The translations under genes were made by a program, and so were the position numbers. From DATAUD01 sp035511075 (lineage in GTDB: Bacteria > Verrucomicrobiota > Verrucomicrobiia > Limisphaerales > Palsa-1400), in NCBI GenBank assembly GCA_035511075.1, contig DATKFW010000052.1:1-64000 (forward strand): a stretch of 64,000 nucleotides of DNA, written 5' to 3'. Below, one piece after another: positions 37,413 to 46,158 of the stretch; positions within the stretch are counted from its first letter, which is position 1; every line of letters begins with the position of its first letter. The notes beneath the pieces were generated by a model. It was not told the origin of the DNA. It made no database searches and was given only the letters and a program-made list of their open reading frames with translations.

Positions 37413-39317
37413 TTATCGATCCAGGCGGAGAATGAAACCGCCCCGGGCAGGAATCGTGTGCCGCCAGGATGATACGGCATTCTTCACTTGAAACGTCTCC
37501 ACTTGCATTTGCGGATCTGCGCCTTCGGCGATCATCATTCGATGAGGGAATTCTTTGAATGGGGACAAATTCAAATGGATTGGCAACGGTTGAGAGGCTC
37601 CATTGATGCCGGCGATGAACCAACTCGTGCCCGCTCTCCGCGCAAAAACCGCGACTTTTCCGGGTTCGCCCGCGAGACATCGGGTTTCATCCCAGCGCGC
37701 TGGCGCGTCGCGAAAAATCTGGAGAGCTTCCGGCGGCAAGGACTCGAAAAACTCCGGCTTGTCGGCATAATGAATGATGCCGCAAGTGAAAATGATCGCT
37801 GCCGCCAACTGATGCGCGGCTGTAGTGGTGCGGGCGTATTTCTTGGGTGAACAAGCTACCGGTGTCAGGTCCATCGGCCCAACAGCGTTGCGCGTGAAAG
37901 GAAGAACCGTGTCCAACTCGGCGGCCTTTTCGGTGTAACGGGGCTCATAGAAGTAGGACTCGCTCCCCAAAACGGCTTCGCAGCTTAGGAAGTTGGGCCA
38001 TGTCCGCTGCCAGCCGCGAGGAATCGTGCAGCCATGCAAGTTCACAATCATTCTGCGCGCGGCGGCGTCGTGCATCAAAGCCTGTTGCGCGGCGATGGCT
38101 TCCTGGCGGTCCGAGCACCAGAAATCCACCTTTACTCCGCGAACCCCGGCGGCCGACATTTCGTCGAGTTTGTTACTTCGCTTCCTGGCGTCATAAAAGT
38201 CGCCCGCATAATTCCAGGCCAAAGGAATCACGCCCTTGTTGACGGCATAGCTGGCGATGGGCGCCAGTCCTGGTCCCCACCAACCAGCGTCGAATAAAGT
38301 ATATTCCCAGCCCATTTTCGCCGCGAAATCCGTGAATGTGTCGAACAGCTTCTCGGTCGGCGGGGCGTCTGGATAGGACCACCAGGCCCAGGAAGCGCGG
38401 CCCGGCTTGATCCATGAGGTATCGGCAATCTTCGAGGGCGGAGCGAGGTCGGTGACGAGGGTTTCCGTGGCAATGTCTCCGGGCGTTCGGGCCATGACGA
38501 TTACGCGCCAAGGCATGGTCCAGGGCAAAGCGCTAAGCGGCTCGGGACCAAATTGGTTGGTGTATCCCCGGGTCGTTTCGTTAGCGGATGAATCCGGGTC
38601 GAGATGGCAGGCGCAATAAGATTCGTCGGTGCCGGACTCTGTCAACAATACCCAGGCACGCGCGCCGGGCACGTTGAACAGGGCTGGAAATGCCCACCCG
38701 ACGGCTTTTTGGCGCGAATCCGGGGGCGGGTCGCCGGGGGAAACGTGAAAATAGAAATCCTCGTAGGCGGGCGTGTAAGGTCCCGCCGCGTGGTACGGTT
38801 GCAGCCAGCCGCGCGCGTTGGGAGCCACGGCAAAGCCACTTGCTTCAGATTCGACGATATGAACGGAACTCGAAGCATCCGTGAAACGATAACGGAACGC
38901 CACGCCTTGATCGCTTGCCGCCAGATCAATCACGATGGAAGCGTGGTTTGTGTTTAGAAATGTCAGGCTTCGCTGATTCAAAAGATCGTCCACGCGCGGG
39001 TTGGGGCCGGCAAACAATTCGTACTGTTCACGTCTCTGTTCGATTTCTCCGCTGTGGTCGAAAGCGAGCGAACTTTCGAAGTTCTGATAATCGCGCCGCA
39101 ACCCGAGCGGCGATTTGCCCAGGACTTTTTTCCCGGCGAGCGATGTTTGATAGGTCAGATGCCCGTCGCTTCCAAGCGAAACAGAAATGGCGCATTGTCC
39201 ATTTGGGGAAGCAAGGGACCAGGAACTGGGTCCATGCGATGCCGAGGCCCGAGTGGGAGGCAACAAGAGCGATAGCCAGATAAGCCAACTGTTTTTCAAT
39301 GCCACAACTCTTTTCAA
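37413..39317 (-). CDS. Glycoside hydrolase family 97 (probable alpha-galactosidase type)
   Basis: 634 residues, with a signal peptide (LIWLSLLLPPTRASA). N-terminal GH97 beta domain (LASPNGQCAISVSLGSDGHL), catalytic barrel with MGWEYTLFDAGWWG and the nucleophile motif GVKVDFWCSDRQE (Asp near 397), then SCEAVLGSE (possible acid/base Glu near 450), and C-terminal GGFILRLDR. The KVDF aspartate is characteristic of the retaining GH97 branch that includes Bacteroides alpha-galactosidase, as opposed to the inverting SusB branch. There is no ATG near the beginning. Translation must start at TTG 39317 or a nearby GTG (39305), one base after the GH36 stop, so it is coupled to GH36. Confidence 0.88.
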   Translation of the reverse strand: MKRVVALKNSWLIWLSLLLPPTRASASHGPSSWSLASPNGQCAISVSLGSDGHLTYQTSLAGKKVLGKSPLGLRRDYQNFESSLAFDHSGEIEQRREQYELFAGPNPRVDDLLNQRSLTFLNTNHASIVIDLAASDQGVAFRYRFTDASSSVHIVESEASGFAVAPNARGWLQPYHAAGPYTPAYEDFYFHVSPGDPPPDSRQKAVGWAFPALFNVPGARAWVLLTESGTDESYCACHLDPDSSANETTRGYTNQFGPEPLSALPWTMPWRVIVMARTPGDIATETLVTDLAPPSKIADTSWIKPGRASWAWWSYPDAPPTEKLFDTFTDFAAKMGWEYTLFDAGWWGPGLAPIASYAVNKGVIPLAWNYAGDFYDARKRSNKLDEMSAAGVRGVKVDFWCSDRQEAIAAQQALMHDAAARRMIVNLHGCTIPRGWQRTWPNFLSCEAVLGSESYFYEPRYTEKAAELDTVLPFTRNAVGPMDLTPVACSPKKYARTTTAAHQLAAAIIFTCGIIHYADKPEFFESLPPEALQIFRDAPARWDETRCLAGEPGKVAVFARRAGTSWFIAGINGASQPLPIHLNLSPFKEFPHRMMIAEGADPQMQVETFQVKNAVSSWRHTIPARGGFILRLDR

Positions 39318-39318
39318 A

Positions 39319-41457
39319 CTATTCGCTTAATTCAATGACGGAGGCTTCCAGAGCCGTTGAACATGAAGGCTGGACGCCATCGCGCATGAGTTCTTCGCCC
39401 GTGAATGTTTGGCCTTCCTGCGCGATCGCCGGACGGCCCGGCGCGCGATTGAGTTCATGAATTGCATAACGCTTCGATGGCGCAAGTCCTTGGGGGCGGA
39501 CAGGGGCGTTTGGACCGTCGCCTAGTTGAAAGGCGAACATGACGGCGCGCGATTGATCGGGTGAAACAAAATCAATGGCACCGCGATAATTTTCATGCGG
39601 GTCTTCCAAACGGTATAGATCGCCCAAAGCCGTGATATCGCGGATTTTTTTGTAGGCGGCAATGGCTTCGGCGCAAATCGCCTTGTCCTGGGCCGGCAAT
39701 TTCGTCAAATCCAGGTCCATGCCGAAGCGGGCGCTCATGGCAACACAGCACGCAAAGTGCATCGGGCGGTTGCCCCAATGGGTCACGTGGCTGGCCAAAG
39801 CCATCGCCGGGAAGAAATAGGAATAATCCCATTGCATGAGCACTCGGGCGGTCGGGTCGGTGTTATCGCTCGGCCAGAATTCGTGGAAGTATTTCAACGC
39901 ACCGTAATCGGCGCGTCCTCCGCCGCCGGAGCAGAGCATCAATTCAGTATCGGGAAATGCCCTGGCCGTCTTGTCCATCAACGCGTAGAGCGCTTGCACA
40001 TAATCAATCCACAATTCCGATTGACGATCGCTCCCGAGATAGGGCGAGCCCGGCTGTGTGAGGTAACGGTTGCAGTCCCATTTGGCGTAAGTGATGCCCG
40101 GCACGCCCAAAATGCTTTGGATCGACATCCACTCAAAATCCTGGACGGCTGGCCGCGTCAAATCCAGCACCAGTTGGTTGCGCTGCAATTCCAGCGGACG
40201 TTTTGCCTGGCGAATGGCCCAGTCGGGATGATTGTGAAACAAATCGCTGCTGGGATTGACCATTTCCGGCTCCATCCAAATGCCAAAACGAAGACCGCGC
40301 TGGACCGCTGCGGCTGCCAGAGGCGCCAGGCCGTCGGGTAAACGTTGCCGATTGGGCTGCCAGTCGCCCAGGCCGGCCGTGTCGTTGGTGCGCGGGTACG
40401 TGTTGCCGAACCAGCCGTCGTCGAGCAGGAAGAGTTCGACGCCGATTTCCCTGGCGGGATCAAACAAGCTGACAATGCGGTTGAAATCGAAATCGAAGCC
40501 GGTCGCTTCCCAGTTGTTCAGGAGCACGCTGCGGGTCTTGTGGCCGTCGCGCATTCCGAAGTCCCGCGCCCACTTGTGGAAATTGCGGCTCATTTCGCCC
40601 AGTCCGCGCTGGCTCCAAACCCAGATCATCACGGGCGTGATAAATGTCCTGGCCGGCTCCAGGCGATACGCCGATTCGAAAGGATTGATGCCGCACAAGG
40701 CTCGAACAGTCTTGCCGTTGTCGTCGAAGGCCAGTTGGAAACTGCCCGACCAGGCGAGTGAACCCGCCAACACGCGGCCTTCGGTTTCGGTGGCGTTGCC
40801 GTCGAGGGAAAGGAAGAAGGACGGATTTTGAAATTGAGAAGCGCGCACGCCCAGTTTTGAGTCCAGCACCTTGGTGCCAGGCGTTATGCGTTCAGTGATG
40901 GGGGAGAGCATTTCTTTGGCCCAGTCGCCAAAGAAATGCGTCAAATATATATTTGTTTCCAGCAACAAGGAGGTGGAAGCCATGTGAGCGAGCGTCACCG
41001 GGCTGGGTTCGTGATGGACGATTTCCGTCCATTCTTCGAGGACATTGACAGAGTGATGCGCGCGGAAGCAGAGCGTGACTTCAAAGGGATAAGCCGCGTC
41101 ATGGAGATGGATGCGGGTTTCCTCGATGTCCGTTGTTTGGTTCGTTCGCATGACCCCGTCATAAACAAGAGCCGTGGAAGTATTCCCGTCAGAGTGGACG
41201 ACCTGCAAGGCCGGCTCCCAAACGTAGCCATCGCCGGATTGCGGATAAAACTCGTCGTCGCGTTGTGGTTTCCAGTCGGATTGTTCGGTGCCGACGGGCT
41301 GTTGATAAAGACGGCGGTCGTCGCCGACTTGAAAATTCAGGGTGAAGTCTTTGGTCCCAACCGAAATCGTTTCGGCGGATGTTGAATGCGCAAGACAAAG
41401 CAGGCTGGTCCAAGCCAGCCCGAAGGAGAATCCACGGTTCATAAGTCGAAACATCAT
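39319..41457 (-). CDS. Alpha-galactosidase, glycoside hydrolase family 36
   Basis: 712 residues with a signal peptide (FGLAWTSLLCLAHSTSA). GH36 N-terminal beta-supersandwich, then the catalytic barrel: LLDDGWFGNTYPRTNDTAGL, GIWMEPEMVNPSSDL, nucleophile motif YAKWDCNRYL (Asp near 459), LCSGGGGRADYGALKYFHEF, and acid/base FWPSDNTDP (Asp near 530). The length matches the family (about 720). It is exported and would release galactose from raffinose-type oligosaccharides or galactomannan side chains. It overlaps the upstream epimerase-like gene by 4 bp (ATGA) and is followed after 1 bp by GH97. Confidence 0.94.
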   Translation of the reverse strand: MMFRLMNRGFSFGLAWTSLLCLAHSTSAETISVGTKDFTLNFQVGDDRRLYQQPVGTEQSDWKPQRDDEFYPQSGDGYVWEPALQVVHSDGNTSTALVYDGVMRTNQTTDIEETRIHLHDAAYPFEVTLCFRAHHSVNVLEEWTEIVHHEPSPVTLAHMASTSLLLETNIYLTHFFGDWAKEMLSPITERITPGTKVLDSKLGVRASQFQNPSFFLSLDGNATETEGRVLAGSLAWSGSFQLAFDDNGKTVRALCGINPFESAYRLEPARTFITPVMIWVWSQRGLGEMSRNFHKWARDFGMRDGHKTRSVLLNNWEATGFDFDFNRIVSLFDPAREIGVELFLLDDGWFGNTYPRTNDTAGLGDWQPNRQRLPDGLAPLAAAAVQRGLRFGIWMEPEMVNPSSDLFHNHPDWAIRQAKRPLELQRNQLVLDLTRPAVQDFEWMSIQSILGVPGITYAKWDCNRYLTQPGSPYLGSDRQSELWIDYVQALYALMDKTARAFPDTELMLCSGGGGRADYGALKYFHEFWPSDNTDPTARVLMQWDYSYFFPAMALASHVTHWGNRPMHFACCVAMSARFGMDLDLTKLPAQDKAICAEAIAAYKKIRDITALGDLYRLEDPHENYRGAIDFVSPDQSRAVMFAFQLGDGPNAPVRPQGLAPSKRYAIHELNRAPGRPAIAQEGQTFTGEELMRDGVQPSCSTALEASVIELSE

Positions 41458-42134
41458 AAGCCTGCGCGCACGGAAAGTCGCCAGCGGATTGAGCCGCGCG
41501 CGGCAACGACCCCGCAGCGTTGAAACCCTGCGGCGATGGCCAGCGAATCATGGTAGGCATTGGTGGGCTCGATGGCAAGATGGTGATGGCCATGCCAGCC
41601 GCCGCGGGTGAGCCACAAACCCAGCGTGTTGTTCGCGGCCGAGTCCCAAATGAATTGCAAACGGTCGCCCTGGGTCTGGTTCTTGATGGCGGCCGTTCCT
41701 TCTTGAACACGGTGGCCGAAAGCCTTGCAACATTTCATTTGAGGAATGGCCGAGGCGACAGAATCGATCCAGGCTTCACCGATGAACAAAGCCCTTGTCG
41801 ATTCCGGCAATTCCAGTTCGTCGCCGTCCATCAGCCGCAACAGCGGATGGATGGCCCAGATAAAATGTTCCTCTCTCGCGGCCAAATTGAATAACTTATA
41901 ATCAAGCTGCAAGTGATCTTCGCGCAGTCGAAGAGTCCGCTCGAATTCGAACGGGGAAGGATCCAGTTTGACGCTCGTTTTCAAAATGCCGCGCTTCCAG
42001 GCGGGCTGATCCACGACCCAGGGCCGGCTCCGAACTTCACCGTGGTCGCGCAGTTGATAACCCCGGAACCGGCCCGACAGGGCTGACACGCGTCTGCATT
42101 GCGCGGCACGGCAGCAGGTCGGCGGGTGCCGCAC
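41454..42134 (-). pseudogene. Aldose 1-epimerase-like protein, N-terminally truncated
   Basis: The frame codes 226 residues from a GTG at 42134. From about residue 25 it follows the galactose-mutarotase fold: GYQLRDHGEVRSRPWVVDQP, then FEFERTLRLREDHLQLDY, FIWAIHPLLRLMDGDELELP, WLTRGGWHGHHHLAIEPTNA. Normal proteins of this type have ~70 more N-terminal residues before the DHGEV motif; here that part is replaced by unrelated Arg/Cys-rich sequence. The 5' end meets a plus-strand remnant near 42,100, so a deletion is likely. The 4-bp overlap with GH36 shows it was the first gene of the alpha-galactoside operon. Activity after truncation is doubtful. Confidence 0.6.
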
Positions 42135-42286
42135 CGAAGAAGCTGGCGTTTGGCGCCACGACGTTACCGGGATTGATCGTCTCCAGTTTCTATGACGGCC
42201 ATGACGAGCCGATCCGTCTGCAAGATCTCTGGACCTATTATTGGAATCTTACCTGGGTGCCCAGCACCGTGCCGAAAACACTTTAG
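42115..42286 (+). pseudogene. Remnant of a plus-strand gene (C-terminal ~55 codons)
   Basis: An open frame without a start reads KKLAFGATTLPGLIVSSFYD, then GHDEPIRLQDLWTYYWNLTW, and ends at TAG 42284-42286. The composition (Trp/Tyr/Leu, few rare residues) is protein-like. I do not recognise the family. Its 5' part is missing exactly where the divergent epimerase gene also loses its 5' part. It is too short to be sure it is not chance. Confidence 0.35.
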
Positions 42287-42504
42287 GGCGGGTTGAGAAA
42301 TGGCGGCGCTTCGTTCCATCCTGTAAAGATGTGAAAAATCCAGCCTGCTCCGCAAGCCGTCCTCCATGTCTGGACGAAAGTCCATTATCAATTTAATTTG
42401 CAGGCATGAGTGGCCAAATCCGGAATCCGGTTTATTGCTTGATCTTTCCTGGTTGGCTATTCAATTTCGAACCCGCAAAGTGATGACGATTCATTAAATT
42501 TTTT
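42287..42504. other. Intergenic region before the dehydrogenase gene
   Basis: 218 bases, AT-richer than its surroundings towards the end. It should contain the promoter for the gene at 42505. No hairpin, RNA or gene was identified. Confidence 0.4.
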
Positions 42505-44250
42505 ATGACAAAGAGATTTTTATCGCCACTGAGGTGGACATCGGCTGCCGGGCTGTTGTGCCTGGCTGGCGCGGTCGTTGCGACGGGCCAAAACATGCCG
42601 GTTGGCAATGCGGAGCGCGGGCAAAAGTTCTTCCAATCCGCTTGCGCGATCTGTCATAGCCCCGCCCTCGGACCTGATAATACGCTGATCATCAAACAAG
42701 GCCCGACCTTGTTGGGTGTGATGGGGCGGAAGGCGGGAACCAGCCCGCACTTCAACTACACCCAGGCGCTAAAAGATTCCGGGTTGGTCTGGGATGTGCC
42801 GGCTCTGGACCATTTCCTGACGGATCCGGCAAGAGCCGTTCCCGGAACGACCATGCCGATTCCGCTCCCGGATGCAGGCCTTCGGGCGGACGTGATTGCT
42901 TATTTGGCGACCCTTAAGGTGCCAGAGGGCATTTCGTTGGATACGGCGGCCTTCTCGGTTGTAAACCCTACGGGTGGTAATGATCCGAACGACTGGCAGC
43001 GGGCGGCGCCGGGCGTTCAACATCATTTCACGATTGCTGACTTGCCGGCGCCATTCGCAACGCAATCCGCCGGCAATCCCCCAAGTGTGGTGGCAAACCC
43101 GCCGAACGCCACCCTGTCCGTGCCAGCCGGGTTCACGGTGAAGCAGTTTGCGTCGGGTTTGAACAATCCAAGACTCCTTCGCATGGCGCCCAATGGCGAC
43201 ATCTTCATCTCGGAAACAGGACGCAACCGTGTTCGTGTATTGCGCGCCAACGACGGCGCTGACGCCCCCTCGGAGAACCAGATTTTTGCCGAGGGATTGC
43301 AGCGTCCGTTCGGCATTGCATTCTATCCGTTGGGCGATAATCCGCAGTGGCTCTACGTTGCCAATATCAACTCGGTGGTGCGCTTTCCCTACCACAATGG
43401 CGATTTGAAGGCGTCGGGTCCAGCCGAAGTCATTGTCCAGAAACTTTGCGATGGCAGCGGAGGGCATAGCACCCGGGACGTCGTGTTTTCAAAGGACGGA
43501 AAGCGGATGTTTATCTCGGTAGGCTCGGGATCGAATGTCGCCGAAGAGATGGAGAAAAAAACGCCGGACGAAATCAAAGCCTGGGAGTCTGAACACGGTT
43601 TCGGCGCGACTTGGGGACCCGAGGCGAATCGCGCGAACATCCTCGTGACGGACCCTGAAGGGCACGAGCCGCTGCGCGCTTATGCCACCGGCATTCGCAA
43701 TGGCGTCGGAATGGCCATTAACCCGACCACGGGCGATCTATGGGTGTCAACGAACGAGCGCGACGCATTAGGGGACAACCTCGTGCCGGATTACGTTACC
43801 AGCGTCAAGGAGGGCGGGTTCTATGGCTGGCCGTGGTATTACATGGGCAAATTTGAGGACCCGCGCCATGCCGGGGAGCGGCCCGACCTCGCCGGCAAGG
43901 CGATCGTGCCCGATGTGCTGGAACAGTCGCACTCGGCCTCGCTGGAAATGACGTTCTATACCGCGGGCGCGGGTGTCGCGGCGTTTCCTGCTGAGTATCA
44001 GGGCGACGCCTTTGTCGCGCTGCATGGGTCGTGGAATCGGTCCACGCGCACAGGTTATAAGGTCGCCCGCATCCGGTTTAGCAATGGCGTGGCGACGGGC
44101 GAATACGACGACTTCATGACTGGATTTGTCGTCGATGATGAAGGCGTTTGGGGCAGGCCGGTCGGCGTAACCGTGGCGCACGATGGCGCCCTGCTGGTCA
44201 CCGAAGACGGCCACGGCACGATTTGGCGGATCGCTTATACCGGCCATTGA
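42505..44250 (+). CDS. Cytochrome c - sorbosone dehydrogenase fusion (PQQ-type propeller)
   Basis: 581 residues. Signal peptide 1-28 (SAAGLLCLAGAVVATGQ). Class I cytochrome c domain about 30-135, with heme motif CAICH (47-51) and distal Met in PGTTMPIPLPD. From about 215 a six-bladed glucose/sorbosone dehydrogenase propeller: NPRLLRMAPNGDIFISETGR, GLQRPFGIAFYP, ATGIRNGVGMAINP, GGFYGWPWYYMG, and VALHGSWNRSTRTGYKVARI. The fused heme would pass electrons from the sugar or alcohol oxidised by the propeller domain to the respiratory chain in the periplasm. Possible oxidation of galactose released by the neighbouring operon is inference only. It is convergent with bshA, 25 bp away. Confidence 0.9.
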   Translation: MTKRFLSPLRWTSAAGLLCLAGAVVATGQNMPVGNAERGQKFFQSACAICHSPALGPDNTLIIKQGPTLLGVMGRKAGTSPHFNYTQALKDSGLVWDVPALDHFLTDPARAVPGTTMPIPLPDAGLRADVIAYLATLKVPEGISLDTAAFSVVNPTGGNDPNDWQRAAPGVQHHFTIADLPAPFATQSAGNPPSVVANPPNATLSVPAGFTVKQFASGLNNPRLLRMAPNGDIFISETGRNRVRVLRANDGADAPSENQIFAEGLQRPFGIAFYPLGDNPQWLYVANINSVVRFPYHNGDLKASGPAEVIVQKLCDGSGGHSTRDVVFSKDGKRMFISVGSGSNVAEEMEKKTPDEIKAWESEHGFGATWGPEANRANILVTDPEGHEPLRAYATGIRNGVGMAINPTTGDLWVSTNERDALGDNLVPDYVTSVKEGGFYGWPWYYMGKFEDPRHAGERPDLAGKAIVPDVLEQSHSASLEMTFYTAGAGVAAFPAEYQGDAFVALHGSWNRSTRTGYKVARIRFSNGVATGEYDDFMTGFVVDDEGVWGRPVGVTVAHDGALLVTEDGHGTIWRIAYTGH

Positions 44251-44275
44251 GAAAGGGGTACCATGGCGGGTACGT

Positions 44276-45427
44276 TCAAAACTTACCCGTCCCGCAGACA
44301 CGGCGATAAAGAGCTTCATAGCGCGGGACAATGGCATTGGCGGAAAACATCTTGCGGGCGCGCGATTGCGCGGCGCGGCCCAGGATCGCTCGTAGGGCGG
44401 CGTCCTGAATTAACCTTTCGACCGAGCGCGCCAGGGCGTCGGAATCACCGAACGGCACGAGGATGCCGCTTAGGTTATCCTCAACGACTTCCGGAATGCC
44501 ACCGACGCGCGTAGCGACACTAGGGCAGGCAAAACACATCGCTTCGAGGATGCTCAAGCAAAAGCTTTCGTTCTCCGAGGTGTACAATGCCAGATCGGCG
44601 GCTTGCAGGTAATCTTCAATCTCCAAAATGTTTTCGCGCACGACAATGCGGTCTTCGAGTTCCAAGCGGCGAATGTCGTCCGCAAAAGGCGCAAAATCTC
44701 CGCCGGCGAGAATAACGAGCTTGAACGATTCGCGCGGGCGGACACGCGCGATCGTTTCGAGCAACAAATCGATTCGTTTTACCGGCCGCAGATTTGAGGA
44801 ATGAAGAACCACCATCTCATCACGCAGCCCAAGCTCACGGCGCACTTCCTCCCGCGAACGACGCGGCGCGCGCGGTTCAAAGAAGTTATGGATGACTTCT
44901 ATAGGCCGATTGAAATCAAGCACGCGCTGTGTTTCCGTTTTCAAATAAGCCGATACGGCTGTCACCGCGTCGGAATGAGTCAACGCATGGTGGATGGCGG
45001 GGCCGTAGCCGGGATCGTTCCCGAGCAACGTCGTGTCCGTGCCATGCAAGGTTGTGACGACACGCGGCTGCTGCTCAGGCGGCAACATCGAGCGGGCAAG
45101 AATCGCGGCGGTCGCGTGAGGCACCGCGTAATGCACGTGAAGAATGTCCAATTGATGATCGCGGCTCACTTCGGCCATCTTCACCGAGAGCGGCAAGGTG
45201 TAATCAGGATATTTGAACAACCCGTAATCATTGATCACAACCGCATGAAAAAAAAGTCGCGGCGCGTTTTCCGGCATCCGAAAGGGGCGTTCGTAACTGA
45301 TGAAATGGACTTCGTGTCCGCGCCGCGCCAAGTCTTCACCGAGCGTTGAAGCGAGGATACCGCTTCCGCCGACGGAAGGATAACAAGTAATGCCGATCTT
45401 CAATGGTGGGCCTGAATCCATTGTCAA
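44276..45427 (-). CDS. bshA: N-acetyl-alpha-D-glucosaminyl L-malate synthase BshA
   Basis: GT4 glycosyltransferase that joins UDP-GlcNAc and L-malate, the first step of bacillithiol synthesis. 383 residues, matching the ~377 of B. subtilis BshA along its length: LKIGITCYPSVGGSGILAST, HFISYERPFRMPENAPRLFF, NDYGLFKYPDYTLPLSVKMA, DILHVHYAVPHATAAILARS, VVTTLHGTDTTLLGNDPGY, and ENESFCLSILEAMCFACPSV. Its start overlaps the bshB1 stop by 4 bp (ATGA). It is the last gene of a seven-gene minus-strand operon. Confidence 0.95.
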   Translation of the reverse strand: MTMDSGPPLKIGITCYPSVGGSGILASTLGEDLARRGHEVHFISYERPFRMPENAPRLFFHAVVINDYGLFKYPDYTLPLSVKMAEVSRDHQLDILHVHYAVPHATAAILARSMLPPEQQPRVVTTLHGTDTTLLGNDPGYGPAIHHALTHSDAVTAVSAYLKTETQRVLDFNRPIEVIHNFFEPRAPRRSREEVRRELGLRDEMVVLHSSNLRPVKRIDLLLETIARVRPRESFKLVILAGGDFAPFADDIRRLELEDRIVVRENILEIEDYLQAADLALYTSENESFCLSILEAMCFACPSVATRVGGIPEVVEDNLSGILVPFGDSDALARSVERLIQDAALRAILGRAAQSRARKMFSANAIVPRYEALYRRVCGTGKF

Positions 45428-46158
45428 AACTGACGCGCCCCGCGCCCGGCGCGGGCTAATGAATCGAACACCAGTGGCTCGTTGGGAAACAGGGCGACGG
45501 CGTGAGCAATTCCCGCCCGGGCGCCGAGCAATCGGGCGCGCGTCAATTGTAATTCAACGTAATTGCGGGCCGACGTTTGCGTTGCATGCGCTTCCATCGC
45601 CACAGTCCACGCAGCGATTAATTCCGGCGAGGATATGTCAATAAGTATCGGTGTAATATCTGGAGGCTCGGCTTCAGGCGTGACAGCGTAGAAAAATAAT
45701 TGTTCGATGGCGTGCGGAGGCTGGAGGCGTAATTCCTTCAGTCCACCGTAACGGGCGAGCCGGCTGGCATCGCGCACCAGTCTTCCCAGCCGGGCGTGAT
45801 CAGGATGTTGATTCTCGGCCAGACTCGGCGTGAGCACGACGCTTGGGCGCACGCGCCGAATAATTCCCGCAAGCTTAATCGCGTGAGCGGGGCGGCATTC
45901 CAGATGCGCGTCACCGTCCAACTTGATAAATTCGATGGTCGCGCCCAGCAGCGCCGCGGATTTTTTTGCCTCTGCCGTCCGTTTGCGGGGCGTCCCGTAA
46001 GTTCCGGATTCGCCCCGCGAACAAATGACAAAATGCGCTTTGCGACCGGCGCGCGTCTCGCGGGCGATAACGCCGCCGCAGGCAAATTCGATGTCGTCGG
46101 GATGCGCGCCAAAAGCCAGCAACGGCGGGAGCTCAGGGGAGTTCGATATAGGCTTCAT
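45424..46158 (-). CDS. bshB1: Bacillithiol biosynthesis deacetylase BshB1
   Basis: 244 residues from the ATG at 46158 (MKPISNSPELPPLLAFGAHP); a TTG at 46170 would add four. PIG-L/LmbE zinc deacetylase that removes the acetyl group from GlcNAc-malate. Zinc/active-site motifs: GAHPDDIEFACGG, CSRGESGTYGTPRKRTAEA, and NQHPDHARLGRLV. The length fits BshB1. The start lies inside the end of the BshC-like gene (26 bp overlap) and the stop overlaps bshA, so all three are translationally coupled. Confidence 0.92.
   Translation of the reverse strand: MKPISNSPELPPLLAFGAHPDDIEFACGGVIARETRAGRKAHFVICSRGESGTYGTPRKRTAEAKKSAALLGATIEFIKLDGDAHLECRPAHAIKLAGIIRRVRPSVVLTPSLAENQHPDHARLGRLVRDASRLARYGGLKELRLQPPHAIEQLFFYAVTPEAEPPDITPILIDISSPELIAAWTVAMEAHATQTSARNYVELQLTRARLLGARAGIAHAVALFPNEPLVFDSLARAGRGARQF

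Noticed and set aside
42164..42391. 75-codon minus-strand frame upstream of the epimerase remnant
   Set aside because: It overlaps the plus-strand remnant, which has more protein-like composition, and shows no domain. Neither reading is certain.
44250..44276. Possible bidirectional terminator between the dehydrogenase and bshA
   Set aside because: The 25-base gap shows no stem-loop or U-tract that I can support.
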